DNA of 64,000 bases from the NCBI RefSeq assembly GCF_000735045.1, contig NZ_JPOQ01000035.1:1-64000 (forward strand). The letters run 5' to 3'. The stretch comes from Ferrovum myxofaciens. Its GTDB lineage: Bacteria > Pseudomonadota > Gammaproteobacteria > Burkholderiales > Ferrovaceae. Every line of letters begins with the position of its first letter. The stretch's first letter is position 1. Below the pieces are notes generated by a model, which had not been told where the DNA came from, searched no databases, and was given only the letters and a program-made list of their open reading frames with translations. The translations under genes and the position numbers were made by a program. Positions 9,137 to 16,901 of this stretch are shown piece by piece.

Positions 9137-9856
9137 TTACGCTCCTTTCCAGATGGCGAGGAAACAATGGGTGAACAAGCCCGCTGAATATTCGTGCAAG
9201 ACCCAGTTCTGCGGATTCGGCCACAGTTCCGACAACTCTTGCGCCCGAAACCCTGCGTGCACGCTCGATACTGCATCGTGCCGTGTCACCGGACCTGCCC
9301 CTAGCAAGCCGATGCAGTGGGCTCCCACCAGAGACAGGATGGAGCGCCTTGGTTCGCAGCAAAGAAAAACTTGACTGCGCGCCGCTATGCCCGCTAGAAG
9401 CCGCGCAAGTTCCTTTGACGAAAAATGATGCATGAAAAGGTTGGCGATGACTATATCCGTGCGCGAGTTGTTGTATCCTTCTAGCCAGTGGAATATATCC
9501 AATGTCACGACGCGGGGTGTCCAACCAAGTTTGTGGATTTCTTCGAGAGTCTGTGGTTCTACCAGATTCAATCTGTCGAGTAAGGTAACCTCCATTGCTG
9601 GCCAGCAATCTGTTTGCTTCCGTGCCATGCGTAACATCAGTGAACCATCCCCAGCGCCAAGTTCAAGCAGAGTGCGCGGAACGAATCCTGCCGTACCTCG
9701 ATTCAACGCTCGTTGCATGATCACCAATGTCGCCATTGCACGGTGAATCCAACGCAAGTCTTTCCGTGATCTTAGAGCCTGGGGATCTTCCGCGGCAAGG
9801 CCATCGAGCAACTCCGGTTCAACTTGTCGCCGCAGATTAAAGTCCACGATGGGCAC
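9137..9856 (-). CDS. Class I SAM-dependent methyltransferase of the type III PKS cluster
   Basis: A 239-residue soluble protein with the S-adenosylmethionine-binding motif I LLELGAGDGSL at residues 63-73 and a plausible acidic motif II region at LLDRLNLVEP. The later segment DIVIANLFMHHFSS is like the motif IV/post-IV region of small-molecule methyltransferases. It sits between a type III polyketide synthase (15-nt gap) and an FAD oxidoreductase (no gap), so O- or C-methylation of the polyketide product is the likely job. The enzyme is not of the isoprenylcysteine-methyltransferase-like type found with many alkylresorcinol synthases, so the chemistry may differ. Methyl acceptor unknown. Confidence 0.75.
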   Translation of the reverse strand: MPIVDFNLRRQVEPELLDGLAAEDPQALRSRKDLRWIHRAMATLVIMQRALNRGTAGFVPRTLLELGAGDGSLMLRMARKQTDCWPAMEVTLLDRLNLVEPQTLEEIHKLGWTPRVVTLDIFHWLEGYNNSRTDIVIANLFMHHFSSKELARLLAGIAARSQVFLCCEPRRSILSLVGAHCIGLLGAGPVTRHDAVSSVHAGFRAQELSELWPNPQNWVLHEYSAGLFTHCFLAIWKGA

Positions 9857-9871
9857 TCTCTCATCACCAGG

Positions 9872-10930
9872 TTACGCCACTTTGAGCAAGGCACCGTGGC
9901 AGTTGAATCCGGCACCGAACGATGACATCCACCACCATCCAGGCTTCGCGTTGTCATTGAGCGCGGCCTGCAATACAAAATAGACAAAAGCACTGCTCAT
10001 GTTACCATGAAGGTGTAGCATGGTTGCGCTGTAACGGAGATCTTCAGCGGAGATCTTCAGGCGATTCTGCAAGGCAATCAGCACATCGCGTCCGCCCGCG
10101 TGCATGATCCAGGTGCTGACGTCTTCAGGCACTAGGCCGATTTCACTCAATGCCTTGTGCAGCACCTGCTCGGCGTAATCGGCAGCCAGACCGGGAACGG
10201 TCCGTGTCAGGACGTTACGAAGCATTCCACCCCGCATTTGGAACAACAGGGCATTGCGCTCAGCCGGATTAACGAGTGAAGCATATTCTTTCCATTCGAT
10301 GCTGCGCCGCAACGGATTAGTCTGCCTGGAAAGCACCGCGGCTCCGGCTCCGTCACCAAACAGACACGCGCTGATCAATACGCCGGGATCATTATCAAGA
10401 TACATCGCGGCACTGCTGACTTCCACGCAAATTGACAATACGTTGTGGCAAAAATCGGCAGACAGCAATGCTTCGGCGAGGCGCCAATTCGGCAGTGCTG
10501 CGGCACAACCTTGTCCAACCAGATCAAAAGCCTGGACATCAGCCCGCAGGCCCAGTCGTTCCACGATATAACTGGTTAGGCCAGGACAAAGATAACCCGT
10601 GCAGGTACTGACCACCAAGCCGTCAATTGCATCGGCATCGATGCCTGCATCTTCCAGTGCCGCTTGACCTGCTTCTGTTCCCAGCGTTGGCGCATTGTCC
10701 AGAAACCGCCTGTGCAGGGTATCGGGATCAATATTGAACACTTCATCCAGGGAGGTGACAGCGAGAGATCTGAATTCGATCCCGTTTTCCTTATTAAGAA
10801 CGGCTTCAGCAATCATGCGTGAACGTAGACCAAGTTTGCCAAACCATTCAGAGGACCTGAAAGCTTCCCAGCATTCGGTTTTGTTATAACTGCGCGGTGG
10901 ATTTGCCGTTCCCAGTCCATTGATGAACAT
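9872..10930 (-). CDS. Type III polyketide synthase (chalcone/stilbene synthase family)
   Basis: A 352-residue homodimeric-type ketosynthase, of normal length for bacterial type III PKSs. The catalytic triad can be placed: Cys142 in GQGCAAALP, His277 in MHAGGRDVL and Asn310 in HGNMSSAFV. The C-terminal glycine loop reads SFGAGFNCHG, a variant of the usual GFGPG. Such enzymes extend an acyl-CoA or acyl-ACP starter with malonyl-CoA and cyclise it to resorcinols, pyrones or phloroglucinols. The start ATG is preceded by GGGAGG four bases away. It heads an operon with a methyltransferase and a flavoprotein, which suggests a methylated and oxidised aromatic lipid or small polyketide. Product and starter are not predictable from sequence alone. 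Confidence 0.88.
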   Translation of the reverse strand: MFINGLGTANPPRSYNKTECWEAFRSSEWFGKLGLRSRMIAEAVLNKENGIEFRSLAVTSLDEVFNIDPDTLHRRFLDNAPTLGTEAGQAALEDAGIDADAIDGLVVSTCTGYLCPGLTSYIVERLGLRADVQAFDLVGQGCAAALPNWRLAEALLSADFCHNVLSICVEVSSAAMYLDNDPGVLISACLFGDGAGAAVLSRQTNPLRRSIEWKEYASLVNPAERNALLFQMRGGMLRNVLTRTVPGLAADYAEQVLHKALSEIGLVPEDVSTWIMHAGGRDVLIALQNRLKISAEDLRYSATMLHLHGNMSSAFVYFVLQAALNDNAKPGWWWMSSFGAGFNCHGALLKVA

Positions 10931-11106
10931 TCAGCCTCCCGTTGCCATTTCTGATTGTATATCTTTTCCTGTGCGGTACTTTATACCATGGATGCCGCCG
11001 TAGAAATGTTTGATACCGTACAGACTGCATTTAGATTTTCGCCTAGATTTAAAATGGCAGTAATGGTTCAGTTCGTATGCAAATTGATGCAATACAAGGA
11101 GGCGAT

Positions 11107-11298
11107 ATGCCACTAGTTCAGTTGGTGATTATATTGATTGTTGTGGGGGTGGTTCTCTGGCTGATCAACACCTACATACCAATGGAAGTCACAATCAAGA
11201 AAATTTTGAATGCTGTGGTTATTATTGCGGTGATTCTTTGGCTATTGAGTGTATTTGGATTATTGAATTCTCTTTCCGGGATTCGTGTTGGACGGTAA
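11107..11298 (+). CDS. Small membrane protein of the Thivi_2564 type
   Basis: A 63-residue protein with two hydrophobic segments (about residues 3-22 and 31-50) and a conserved-looking tail GLLNSLSGIRVGR. It resembles a widespread proteobacterial family of about 60 residues annotated only as Thivi_2564-type membrane protein; function unknown. The chosen ATG has a strong AAGGAGG at 11096-11102, four bases upstream; an earlier in-frame ATG at 11077 has no such site. It stands alone between the divergent polyketide synthase operon and the Spy-like gene. Confidence 0.75.
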   Translation: MPLVQLVIILIVVGVVLWLINTYIPMEVTIKKILNAVVIIAVILWLLSVFGLLNSLSGIRVGR

Positions 11299-11408
11299 AT
11301 GGTGCAACATCCTGACCGGGTGGATGAGTTACGGTTTGAATGCCCAGTTCAACAGGTCAGTGAATTTCAGAGAGAGCGTTTTTTATTCATATTTAAAGGA
11401 AATTTCAC

Positions 11409-11906
11409 ATGAAATTGCATAGAAAACTGGCCACTGGATTGATCTGTTTGGTTTTTTCATCGGGTATGGCCACAGCCGCCGACTATAACGGAAATGTGAA
11501 TGAACAAACCCATGAAATGGGCTGTGACGAAATGGGCATGAAACAGGGCGCTATGATGACTGATCTGGTTGCCACCGTCCACAAACATCTTGGTGAATTA
11601 AAAGAAAAACTTAATCTCACAAAAGATCAAGAACCCGCATGGAAAGCGTTCTCAGACAAGGTGATCGAGCAAGCCGAAAAGATGGTATCGATGCACCGCA
11701 AGATGAAAGGGGGCACGCAGAGCATACCTATGACCGCACCTGAGAGTATGACGATGAAAGCAGACGTGATGAAAGACCTTGCGCAGAACATGGCCTTGAT
11801 GGCAAACGCGGTAAAAACCTTCTATGTGACCCTTACGCCTGAACAAAAAAGTATTTTTGACAAAAGTCACATGAACTACATGAAATCCATGGATTACATG
11901 AAATAG
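11409..11906 (+). CDS. Spy/CpxP-like periplasmic protein (LTxxQ motif)
   Basis: A 165-residue protein with a clear signal peptide ending at about residue 23 (ATAA). The mature part is helical and carries two LTxxQ-like elements, LNLTKDQEPAWKAF and TLTPEQKSIFD, the hallmark of Spy/CpxP periplasmic chaperones and stress sensors. It is rich in Met and His near the N-terminus (MGCDEMGMKQGAMM) and in the middle, which could bind metal ions; this is inference. The ATG follows AAAGGAAA. No two-component genes are adjacent, so it is not the standard cpx arrangement. A role in envelope or metal stress is likely but not shown. Confidence 0.7.
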   Translation: MKLHRKLATGLICLVFSSGMATAADYNGNVNEQTHEMGCDEMGMKQGAMMTDLVATVHKHLGELKEKLNLTKDQEPAWKAFSDKVIEQAEKMVSMHRKMKGGTQSIPMTAPESMTMKADVMKDLAQNMALMANAVKTFYVTLTPEQKSIFDKSHMNYMKSMDYMK

Positions 11907-11964
11907 CCCTTGTCATCATTCAGGTAAAGTGGTTGGATCCTACGCGATGTGCTTGTTCTTTCCG

Positions 11965-12174
11965 TCATTCCTCAGGTTCGATCCGTGGAGGAACTTTTCC
12001 ACTACGGTTACGGGCCAAGCCGATTTCCAACGCGGTTTCAAGGCGAATAACCCGCTCCGTCAGACCTTCGATCTTCTGCTGTTGGGTAATGATGGTCGCC
12101 GCCATGCGCTCCACCTTGTCATTCATTTTGATAACGGTGGTGATTGCATCCCACATCTTGTCAGTGACTCCCAT
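11965..12174 (-). CDS. Small coiled-coil protein, partner of ribbon-helix-helix-like gene
   Basis: A 69-residue protein with a long predicted coiled coil (about residues 20-52: regular hydrophobic spacing in MAATIITQQQKIEGLTERV) and a charged tail RIEPEE. Its start overlaps the stop of the preceding gene (TGATG), so the two are translationally coupled. No family is recognised. The pairing of a small DNA-binding-like protein with a coiled-coil partner recalls plasmid mobilisation accessory or toxin-antitoxin-like operons, but neither function can be shown here. Confidence 0.55.
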   Translation of the reverse strand: MGVTDKMWDAITTVIKMNDKVERMAATIITQQQKIEGLTERVIRLETALEIGLARNRSGKVPPRIEPEE

Positions 12175-12467
12175 CAGGCAACTTTTCGTTCAATTGCCAC
12201 TTTCTTCTCCATCGCGGCGATACGCTGGTTAGAGGCTTCGATGAACGCCAGTGCATCGTCAATAGCAGCATTTGCCTGAGCAGTGGTTTTGTTCATCTGG
12301 TCCATCATGCCAATCAACATTGAATCTTCTTCGGACGGACGATAGGACGACGCTGCACGGCGCAGAAATTCACCCATTGAAACTCCCGCGTCTTTCGCCA
12401 TTTTGGCGATTTGCCCTTTTTCCGTGGCAGTTACAAGCACCGGGATTCGTTCGGTAGCGGTTGCCAT
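12174..12467 (-). CDS. Ribbon-helix-helix-like/mobilisation-accessory-like small protein
   Basis: A 97-residue protein. The N-terminal part (RIPVLVTATEKGQIAKMAKDAG, here split by description: beta strand RIPVLV followed by helix EKGQIAKMAKDAG and GVSMGEFLRRAA) fits a MetJ/Arc/MobC-type ribbon-helix-helix. The C-terminal part is a coiled coil (about 55-92). It has a good ribosome-binding site (AAGGAG) and a near-consensus sigma70 promoter just upstream. It is the first gene of a two-gene operon. Similar proteins are found on plasmids and integrated elements as relaxosome accessory factors, but no relaxase or origin of transfer is visible nearby, so this is an orphan. Confidence 0.55.
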   Translation of the reverse strand: MATATERIPVLVTATEKGQIAKMAKDAGVSMGEFLRRAASSYRPSEEDSMLIGMMDQMNKTTAQANAAIDDALAFIEASNQRIAAMEKKVAIERKVA

Positions 12468-12504
12468 TGCATTACTCCTTTATGAACATGGACAGCACAT
12501 GTGC

Positions 12505-12533
12505 AGTATAGTACGCAACCAACCTTGAATCAA
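12505..12533 (-). promoter_or_regulatory. Sigma70-type promoter for the ribbon-helix-helix gene pair
   Basis: On the minus strand TTGATT (-35, 12528-12533) and TATACT (-10, 12505-12510) are separated by exactly 17 bases, one of the best promoter matches in the window. It points at the gene starting at 12467, leaving a leader of about 30 bases that includes AAGGAG. Confidence 0.65.
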
Positions 12534-12560
12534 GCGTTGGCTACGATGGAATTCGATTCA

Positions 12561-15500
12561 TTAACGATGAAATAGCCATGTGTCAAATTGACTTACTGGA
12601 AGAGGTTGACTGAAATAATATCCTTGACCCTCATTACATCCCTGTTCACGCAGGAAAATCAATTGCTCCCGAGTCTCTACTCCTTCGGCAATGGTTTTCA
12701 GGCCCAGGCTTTTGGCCATGCTTATAATGGCTGCGATGATGGCTCGATCTTCCTCGGCCGTGCTGATATTTTGTACAAAGGACTGGTCAATTTTTAGCTT
12801 GTTTACATTGAACTTTTTCAGGTAATTTAATGAGGAGTAGCCCGTTCCAAAATCATCGATGGACAAACGGATGCCCTGCTCAAATAAACTGGTCAAGATG
12901 GCAATGGCACCTTGAGGATCATGCATGGCCACGCCTTCGGTGAGTTCCAATTCAAACAAGTGGGAGGGGACCGAGGCCTCCTGCAGAAGTCGAGGGATCA
13001 AAACAGATAGGTTGGAAAACAGAAACTGAACTGCCGATAGGTTGACGGCTATGACGATGGGAGAGATACCACGGTCCAGCCATTGTCTGAGTTGCTGAAT
13101 CGCCCTGCGAATCACCCATTCACCGATGGGAATGATCAACCCCGTGTCCTCGGCAACGGGAACAAACTCCGCTGGCGATACCTGGCCAAGTTCAGGATGA
13201 TTCCAGCGCAACAGCGCTTCTGCGCCGATTATTCGGTTGGTAACCAGAGAAATTTGCGGCTGGTAATACAAGTCAAATTGATCACATTCCAGTGCATGGC
13301 GTAACGCATTGACCAATTGCATGTTGCGTGTTGTGCGGGCTTGCATTTCGGGTGTAAAGAAACGATAACTGTTGCGTCCTTCATTCTTGGCGCGATACAT
13401 GGCAGTATCGGCGCTTTTGGATAGCGATTCCAGATTGATGCCGTCCCCGGGATAAACCGCAATGCCGATGGAAATCGTTACAGAAAGTTCATATTGCTCG
13501 ATCTGATAGGGCGCGGCCACGATATCCAATATTTTTTGTGCCACTTGCGCGGCCCCTTGAGCATCACTGCCCGGGAGCATGACGATGAACTCATCTCCGC
13601 CCAACCGTGAAATGGTATCTTCCTCTCGTAATAAACTTTGCAGGCGCTTGGCAACCATGATCAACAAATCATCCCCAATGCCATGCCCCAGTGAGTCATT
13701 GATTTCCTTGAAGCGATCGAGATCGAGAAACATCAACGCCAGATACCCGTTGCTACGTTTGGCCAGACTCAGGGCATAGCGAAGGTGTTCATCCAGTTGT
13801 GTACGGTTTGGCAATCCGGTCAACGCATCGTAATTGGCCAAATATTGAATCCGTGCCTCGTTGCGTCGGCGTTCGGTGATGTCTCGGGTGATACTCAAGA
13901 GGGCCGTAATGTTTCCTTTGGCATCTCTCAATGGGGCTGCATGGACCTCCACTTGCCGCCGGGTCCCCTGTAATCCGATTATTTCAAATTCCGCAATGGT
14001 GTTTACTCCCTGCGTTACCTGTTGGTACAGGGTATCAAAGTTTTTATGAAATTCAGGAAGAATGAAATCTCTCAGGTAATGTTGTTTGGCCTCCTCAAGG
14101 GTGGAGACCTCCAGAATTTTCAAGCCAGTGGCGTTGATATCCATCAGTTCCCCCTGAAGGCCGATGACCGTTATACATTCTGGCTCGGTCTCGATGATGG
14201 TTCTCAAGCGTTGCTCGCTCTCACGCAAGTTGTCTTCTGCCTTCTGGCGTCGGTTTTCGCGGTCGAAACTGGTTAGAGCATAGTCTATGTCCAGTGTCAT
14301 TTCGAGAAGAAGAGACTGAATACTCTCATCAAAAGCATGGGCGGTATCAGCATACAGGGTGAAAGTTCCAATGGTCTGACCATTGCGGTGCAAGGGAAGT
14401 GCGGCGGAGGCTGCCCAACCATACTGGATGGCGATTTCTTGCCAGGGAATGGTCATGGGATCCTTTCGAAAATCCTGGCACCAGACCGCGCGATTTTCCC
14501 GTAGGGCCGTACCAGTGGGCCCACACCCCGAAGGTTTGTCTGCTTCCACAGAGATGTCGAGTGTTTTCAGATAATCTTGCCCAGCACCGAAAAACGCAAC
14601 CGGGATGATCTGATTCGTCGCGCTGTCCAACATGCCGATCCAGGCCATTTTCAAGCCACCAAATTTAACTACATCGCGACACACTTGGGGGAGTAGTTCC
14701 GCCTCAGAGGGGCAACGCACGATTGCCTGATTACATTGACTGAGTGCTACGTAGAGTTGTGTGATGCGCTGTAATTTCATCTCCGCAGACTTGCGCTCGC
14801 TGATATCCCGCACAGTGGCCTGGATCAGACTATTGGGGCCAGAATTCATGCGGGTAAGCAGAACATCCGCATAAAATTCTGTTCCATCGGTTCGTTTATG
14901 CATCCATTCAAAAAAATGCGAACCCTTGTCGAGGGCCAACTGCATCATTTCTCGTGCTTTTTCATCCGAACGACGACCATCTGGTTGAAGTTCGGGAGAT
15001 ACGGCAGCGGGAGAAAGAGAGATGAATTCCGCTTCATCCGCGCACCTGAACAGTGCGATGGTTGCCGGATTTCCGCTGAGAAAACCTTTATCGATGTTCG
15101 TGGTCATAATGGCATCTCGTGAAGATTCAAACAACCGTCGAAAGGCTGTTTCACTTTGCCGCAGGGCATCCTCTTCATGTTCACGACTGATGGCGATGGA
15201 TGCAATGTGTGTCACGATGTCTATCAGACGGAGGTGTTCGGGGGTTGAGAGTCTGGGTTGGGCGTAATACAGGGCCAAGGTACCCAGTACGCGTTTTTTT
15301 GCATCGATTATTGGAATGGACCAGCAGGCGTGTAATCCATTTTCCAAGGCAATATTTTCAACGAAGACCGGTTCACTGCGGAAAATCTCGGTACCGTCCG
15401 AACTTGCCTGAGACCTGAGGGACTGGTCGTTCATGGTGGCAATCAAGGCGGGGGCGGGGGGTAAAGGAAAGGATGATGCGCCATGGTAAACACGAACACC

Positions 15501-15641
15501 CTCTTGGTCGAGCAACAAAACGGACCCTCGCAATCCAGGGCCCCGAGATTCAAGAAATTTCACCAAGGCCCTCAGGGATTCTGACAAGGGAGCGCCTGTG
15601 GCCACCATTTCCAAAATTCTTTCGGTTTCGTTAGGTAACAT
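12561..15641 (-). CDS. GAF-PAS-GAF-PAS-GGDEF-EAL cyclic-di-GMP signalling protein
   Basis: A 1026-residue soluble sensor. Domains in order: GAF (about 10-150), PAS (165-285), GAF (300-455), PAS (475-590), GGDEF (600-760) and EAL (775-1020). The cyclase signature GGDEF is intact at 681-685, with an inhibitory I-site R672-E-E-D675 five residues before it. The phosphodiesterase motifs are also intact: EALLRW at 808, VNLSA, ELTEG, DDFGTGYSS, KIDQSFV and AEGVET. Both activities are therefore possible, with the dominant one set by the sensors. No transmembrane segment is seen, so it should sense cytoplasmic signals. It is divergent from a rhodanese gene and stands alone. The ribosome-binding site at the ATG is weak. 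Ligands of the four sensor domains are unknown. Confidence 0.9.
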   Translation of the reverse strand: MLPNETERILEMVATGAPLSESLRALVKFLESRGPGLRGSVLLLDQEGVRVYHGASSFPLPPAPALIATMNDQSLRSQASSDGTEIFRSEPVFVENIALENGLHACWSIPIIDAKKRVLGTLALYYAQPRLSTPEHLRLIDIVTHIASIAISREHEEDALRQSETAFRRLFESSRDAIMTTNIDKGFLSGNPATIALFRCADEAEFISLSPAAVSPELQPDGRRSDEKAREMMQLALDKGSHFFEWMHKRTDGTEFYADVLLTRMNSGPNSLIQATVRDISERKSAEMKLQRITQLYVALSQCNQAIVRCPSEAELLPQVCRDVVKFGGLKMAWIGMLDSATNQIIPVAFFGAGQDYLKTLDISVEADKPSGCGPTGTALRENRAVWCQDFRKDPMTIPWQEIAIQYGWAASAALPLHRNGQTIGTFTLYADTAHAFDESIQSLLLEMTLDIDYALTSFDRENRRQKAEDNLRESEQRLRTIIETEPECITVIGLQGELMDINATGLKILEVSTLEEAKQHYLRDFILPEFHKNFDTLYQQVTQGVNTIAEFEIIGLQGTRRQVEVHAAPLRDAKGNITALLSITRDITERRRNEARIQYLANYDALTGLPNRTQLDEHLRYALSLAKRSNGYLALMFLDLDRFKEINDSLGHGIGDDLLIMVAKRLQSLLREEDTISRLGGDEFIVMLPGSDAQGAAQVAQKILDIVAAPYQIEQYELSVTISIGIAVYPGDGINLESLSKSADTAMYRAKNEGRNSYRFFTPEMQARTTRNMQLVNALRHALECDQFDLYYQPQISLVTNRIIGAEALLRWNHPELGQVSPAEFVPVAEDTGLIIPIGEWVIRRAIQQLRQWLDRGISPIVIAVNLSAVQFLFSNLSVLIPRLLQEASVPSHLFELELTEGVAMHDPQGAIAILTSLFEQGIRLSIDDFGTGYSSLNYLKKFNVNKLKIDQSFVQNISTAEEDRAIIAAIISMAKSLGLKTIAEGVETREQLIFLREQGCNEGQGYYFSQPLPVSQFDTWLFHR

Positions 15642-15774
15642 GTCAGATCACGTTAAAATGGTTCATGGGGCAGTTTATCACTCTGGTTTTCCAGATTTTT
15701 TGATTGATGACAGTGAGGGTGTTAAAAAGTACTGAAACACAACAGAACCCGTCAAATAATTCAGAGGAATCCGT

Positions 15775-16113
15775 ATGGGAATATTTTCACACTTCATGGC
15801 CGCTATCAGTGATAGCAAGATCAGTACCGAACTTCCTGTCGATGCTCGATTGATCGATGTACGGACCCATTCGGAGTATATTTCGGGACATATCGAAGGG
15901 GCCATCAATCTGCCATTGGATCGATTCAATCATGATGTTCATCAGGTAATTCAAGATAAAAGCACCCCTGTTATCCTGTACTGTCGTTCAGGCGCGCGCT
16001 CGGGTCATGCCTTGTCTGTCATGCACCAGTTAGGTTACACCCAAGTATTCAATGGGGGCGGTGTGGGAAGTTTGGCTTTGCGTATGAAAAAAGATATAAA
16101 ACGAGGAGTTTGA
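15775..16113 (+). CDS. Rhodanese-like domain protein
   Basis: A 112-residue single-domain rhodanese. DARLIDVRTHSEYISGHI is the family N-terminal signature, and the active-site loop reads YCRSGARSG with the catalytic cysteine persulfide site at about residue 77. Length is typical of GlpE/PspE-type sulfurtransferases. There is no convincing signal peptide, so it is probably cytosolic. AGAGGAA precedes the ATG by about six bases. It is monocistronic, ending before a strong hairpin. The sulfur acceptor is unknown. Confidence 0.82.
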   Translation: MGIFSHFMAAISDSKISTELPVDARLIDVRTHSEYISGHIEGAINLPLDRFNHDVHQVIQDKSTPVILYCRSGARSGHALSVMHQLGYTQVFNGGGVGSLALRMKKDIKRGV

Positions 16114-16127
16114 TATCATAGAACGGT

Positions 16128-16175
16128 CTCAACCACCAAAGCAACCCTTTATTTCGGGGTGCGCCGGTGGTTGAG
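16128..16175 (+). terminator. Long hairpin between rhodanese and sodB, probable terminator
   Basis: CTCAACCACC (16128-16137) pairs perfectly with GGTGGTTGAG (16166-16175). Inside it GCAACCC pairs with GGGGTGC with one mismatch, leaving an eight-base loop. A short palindrome GCCTTAAGGC followed by TTTT lies just downstream (16178-16191). The element separates two convergent genes and could terminate both; the T-run favours the rhodanese side. Confidence 0.5.
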
Positions 16176-16217
16176 GGGCCTTAAGGCTTTTCAGAATTGG
16201 GGAAACATCCTGTTTTA

Positions 16218-16814
16218 TTAGAAGGTGATTCCCTCTCCCTCCAGATTGCGCGCCACGAAATCCCAGTCCACCAGTGCCCAGAAAGTTTCGATATAACGGG
16301 GTCGCTCGTTGCGATAATCAATGTAGTAAGCATGCTCCCAGACATCGCAGGTCAGGAGAGGAATCTGGTTCCATTGCAGTGGGTTTTCCGCATCATTGCT
16401 ATTGCGAATGGCCAACTGTCCGTCTTCGGTCTTCACGAGCCAAGTCCATCCCGCACCAAACTTTGTGGCGGCAGCCGTTTTGAACTGCGCAGCAAATTGA
16501 TCGAAGGATCCGAAATTTTTGTTGATGGCGGCGGCGAGTTCTCCTGTGGGTTTGTCACTTCCCCGAGGATTGAGACCATACCAATAAAAGTTATGATTCC
16601 ACACCTGGGCCGCATTGTTGAAAGTCGGTCCCGTGGTTTTTCTGACCAGATCGGACAACGATAATCCTTCAAATTCTGTCCCCTTGATCAGTTCATTGAG
16701 CTTGTTGACATAGGCTCGATGATGCTTCCCATAATGATATTCCAGAGTTTCCTTGGAAATATGGGGTGCGAGCGCATCCATGGCAAAGGGCAGGGTCATG
16801 AGTTCGTGTGTCAC
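16218..16814 (-). CDS. sodB: Superoxide dismutase (Fe)
   Basis: A 198-residue cytosolic superoxide dismutase that converts superoxide to peroxide and oxygen. The four metal ligands fall at His27, His74, Asp157 and His161 (YHYGKHH, WNHNFYW, CDVWEHAYY). Gln70 in NNAAQVW is the position and residue typical of iron forms. A GTG start at 16814 is chosen because GGAGG lies seven bases upstream and because it aligns the N-terminus with the E. coli protein (MTHELMTLPF against MSFELPALPY); a longer frame to 16853 lacks such support. It is monocistronic, with an inverted repeat upstream that may be regulatory. Confidence 0.95.
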   Translation of the reverse strand: MTHELMTLPFAMDALAPHISKETLEYHYGKHHRAYVNKLNELIKGTEFEGLSLSDLVRKTTGPTFNNAAQVWNHNFYWYGLNPRGSDKPTGELAAAINKNFGSFDQFAAQFKTAAATKFGAGWTWLVKTEDGQLAIRNSNDAENPLQWNQIPLLTCDVWEHAYYIDYRNERPRYIETFWALVDWDFVARNLEGEGITF

Positions 16815-16873
16815 TTGAATACCTCCAGAGTTAGTTTGGGATGCCAGTAGCATACAACAATTTTAGAATGAGT

Positions 16874-16894
16874 ATAGACATTGAGAATGTCTAT
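16874..16894. promoter_or_regulatory. Perfect 9-bp inverted repeat upstream of sodB
   Basis: ATAGACATT, GAG, AATGTCTAT form a perfect inverted repeat about 60 bases upstream of the sodB GTG and eight bases beyond the stop of the aminotransferase gene. It is AT-rich and lacks a T-run, so it is a poor terminator; an operator near the -35 region of a sodB promoter (a TATGCT -10-like sequence lies downstream) is an alternative. It is not a convincing Fur box. Confidence 0.35.
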
Positions 16895-16901
16895 TGTGAA
16901 T

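Noticed and set aside
9872-10930. FabH-type (KAS III) or HMG-CoA synthase assignment of the ketosynthase
   Set aside because: The spacing and context of Cys142, His277 and Asn310 with the SFGAGFN loop fit type III polyketide synthases better.
11929-12279. Two overlapping plus-strand frames opposite the ribbon-helix-helix pair
   Set aside because: The minus pair has a strong promoter, AAGGAG and coupled start; the plus frames lack these and have no recognisable features.
16815-16853. Longer N-terminus for superoxide dismutase
   Set aside because: The extra residues do not align with the family and the GGAGG fits the GTG at 16814.
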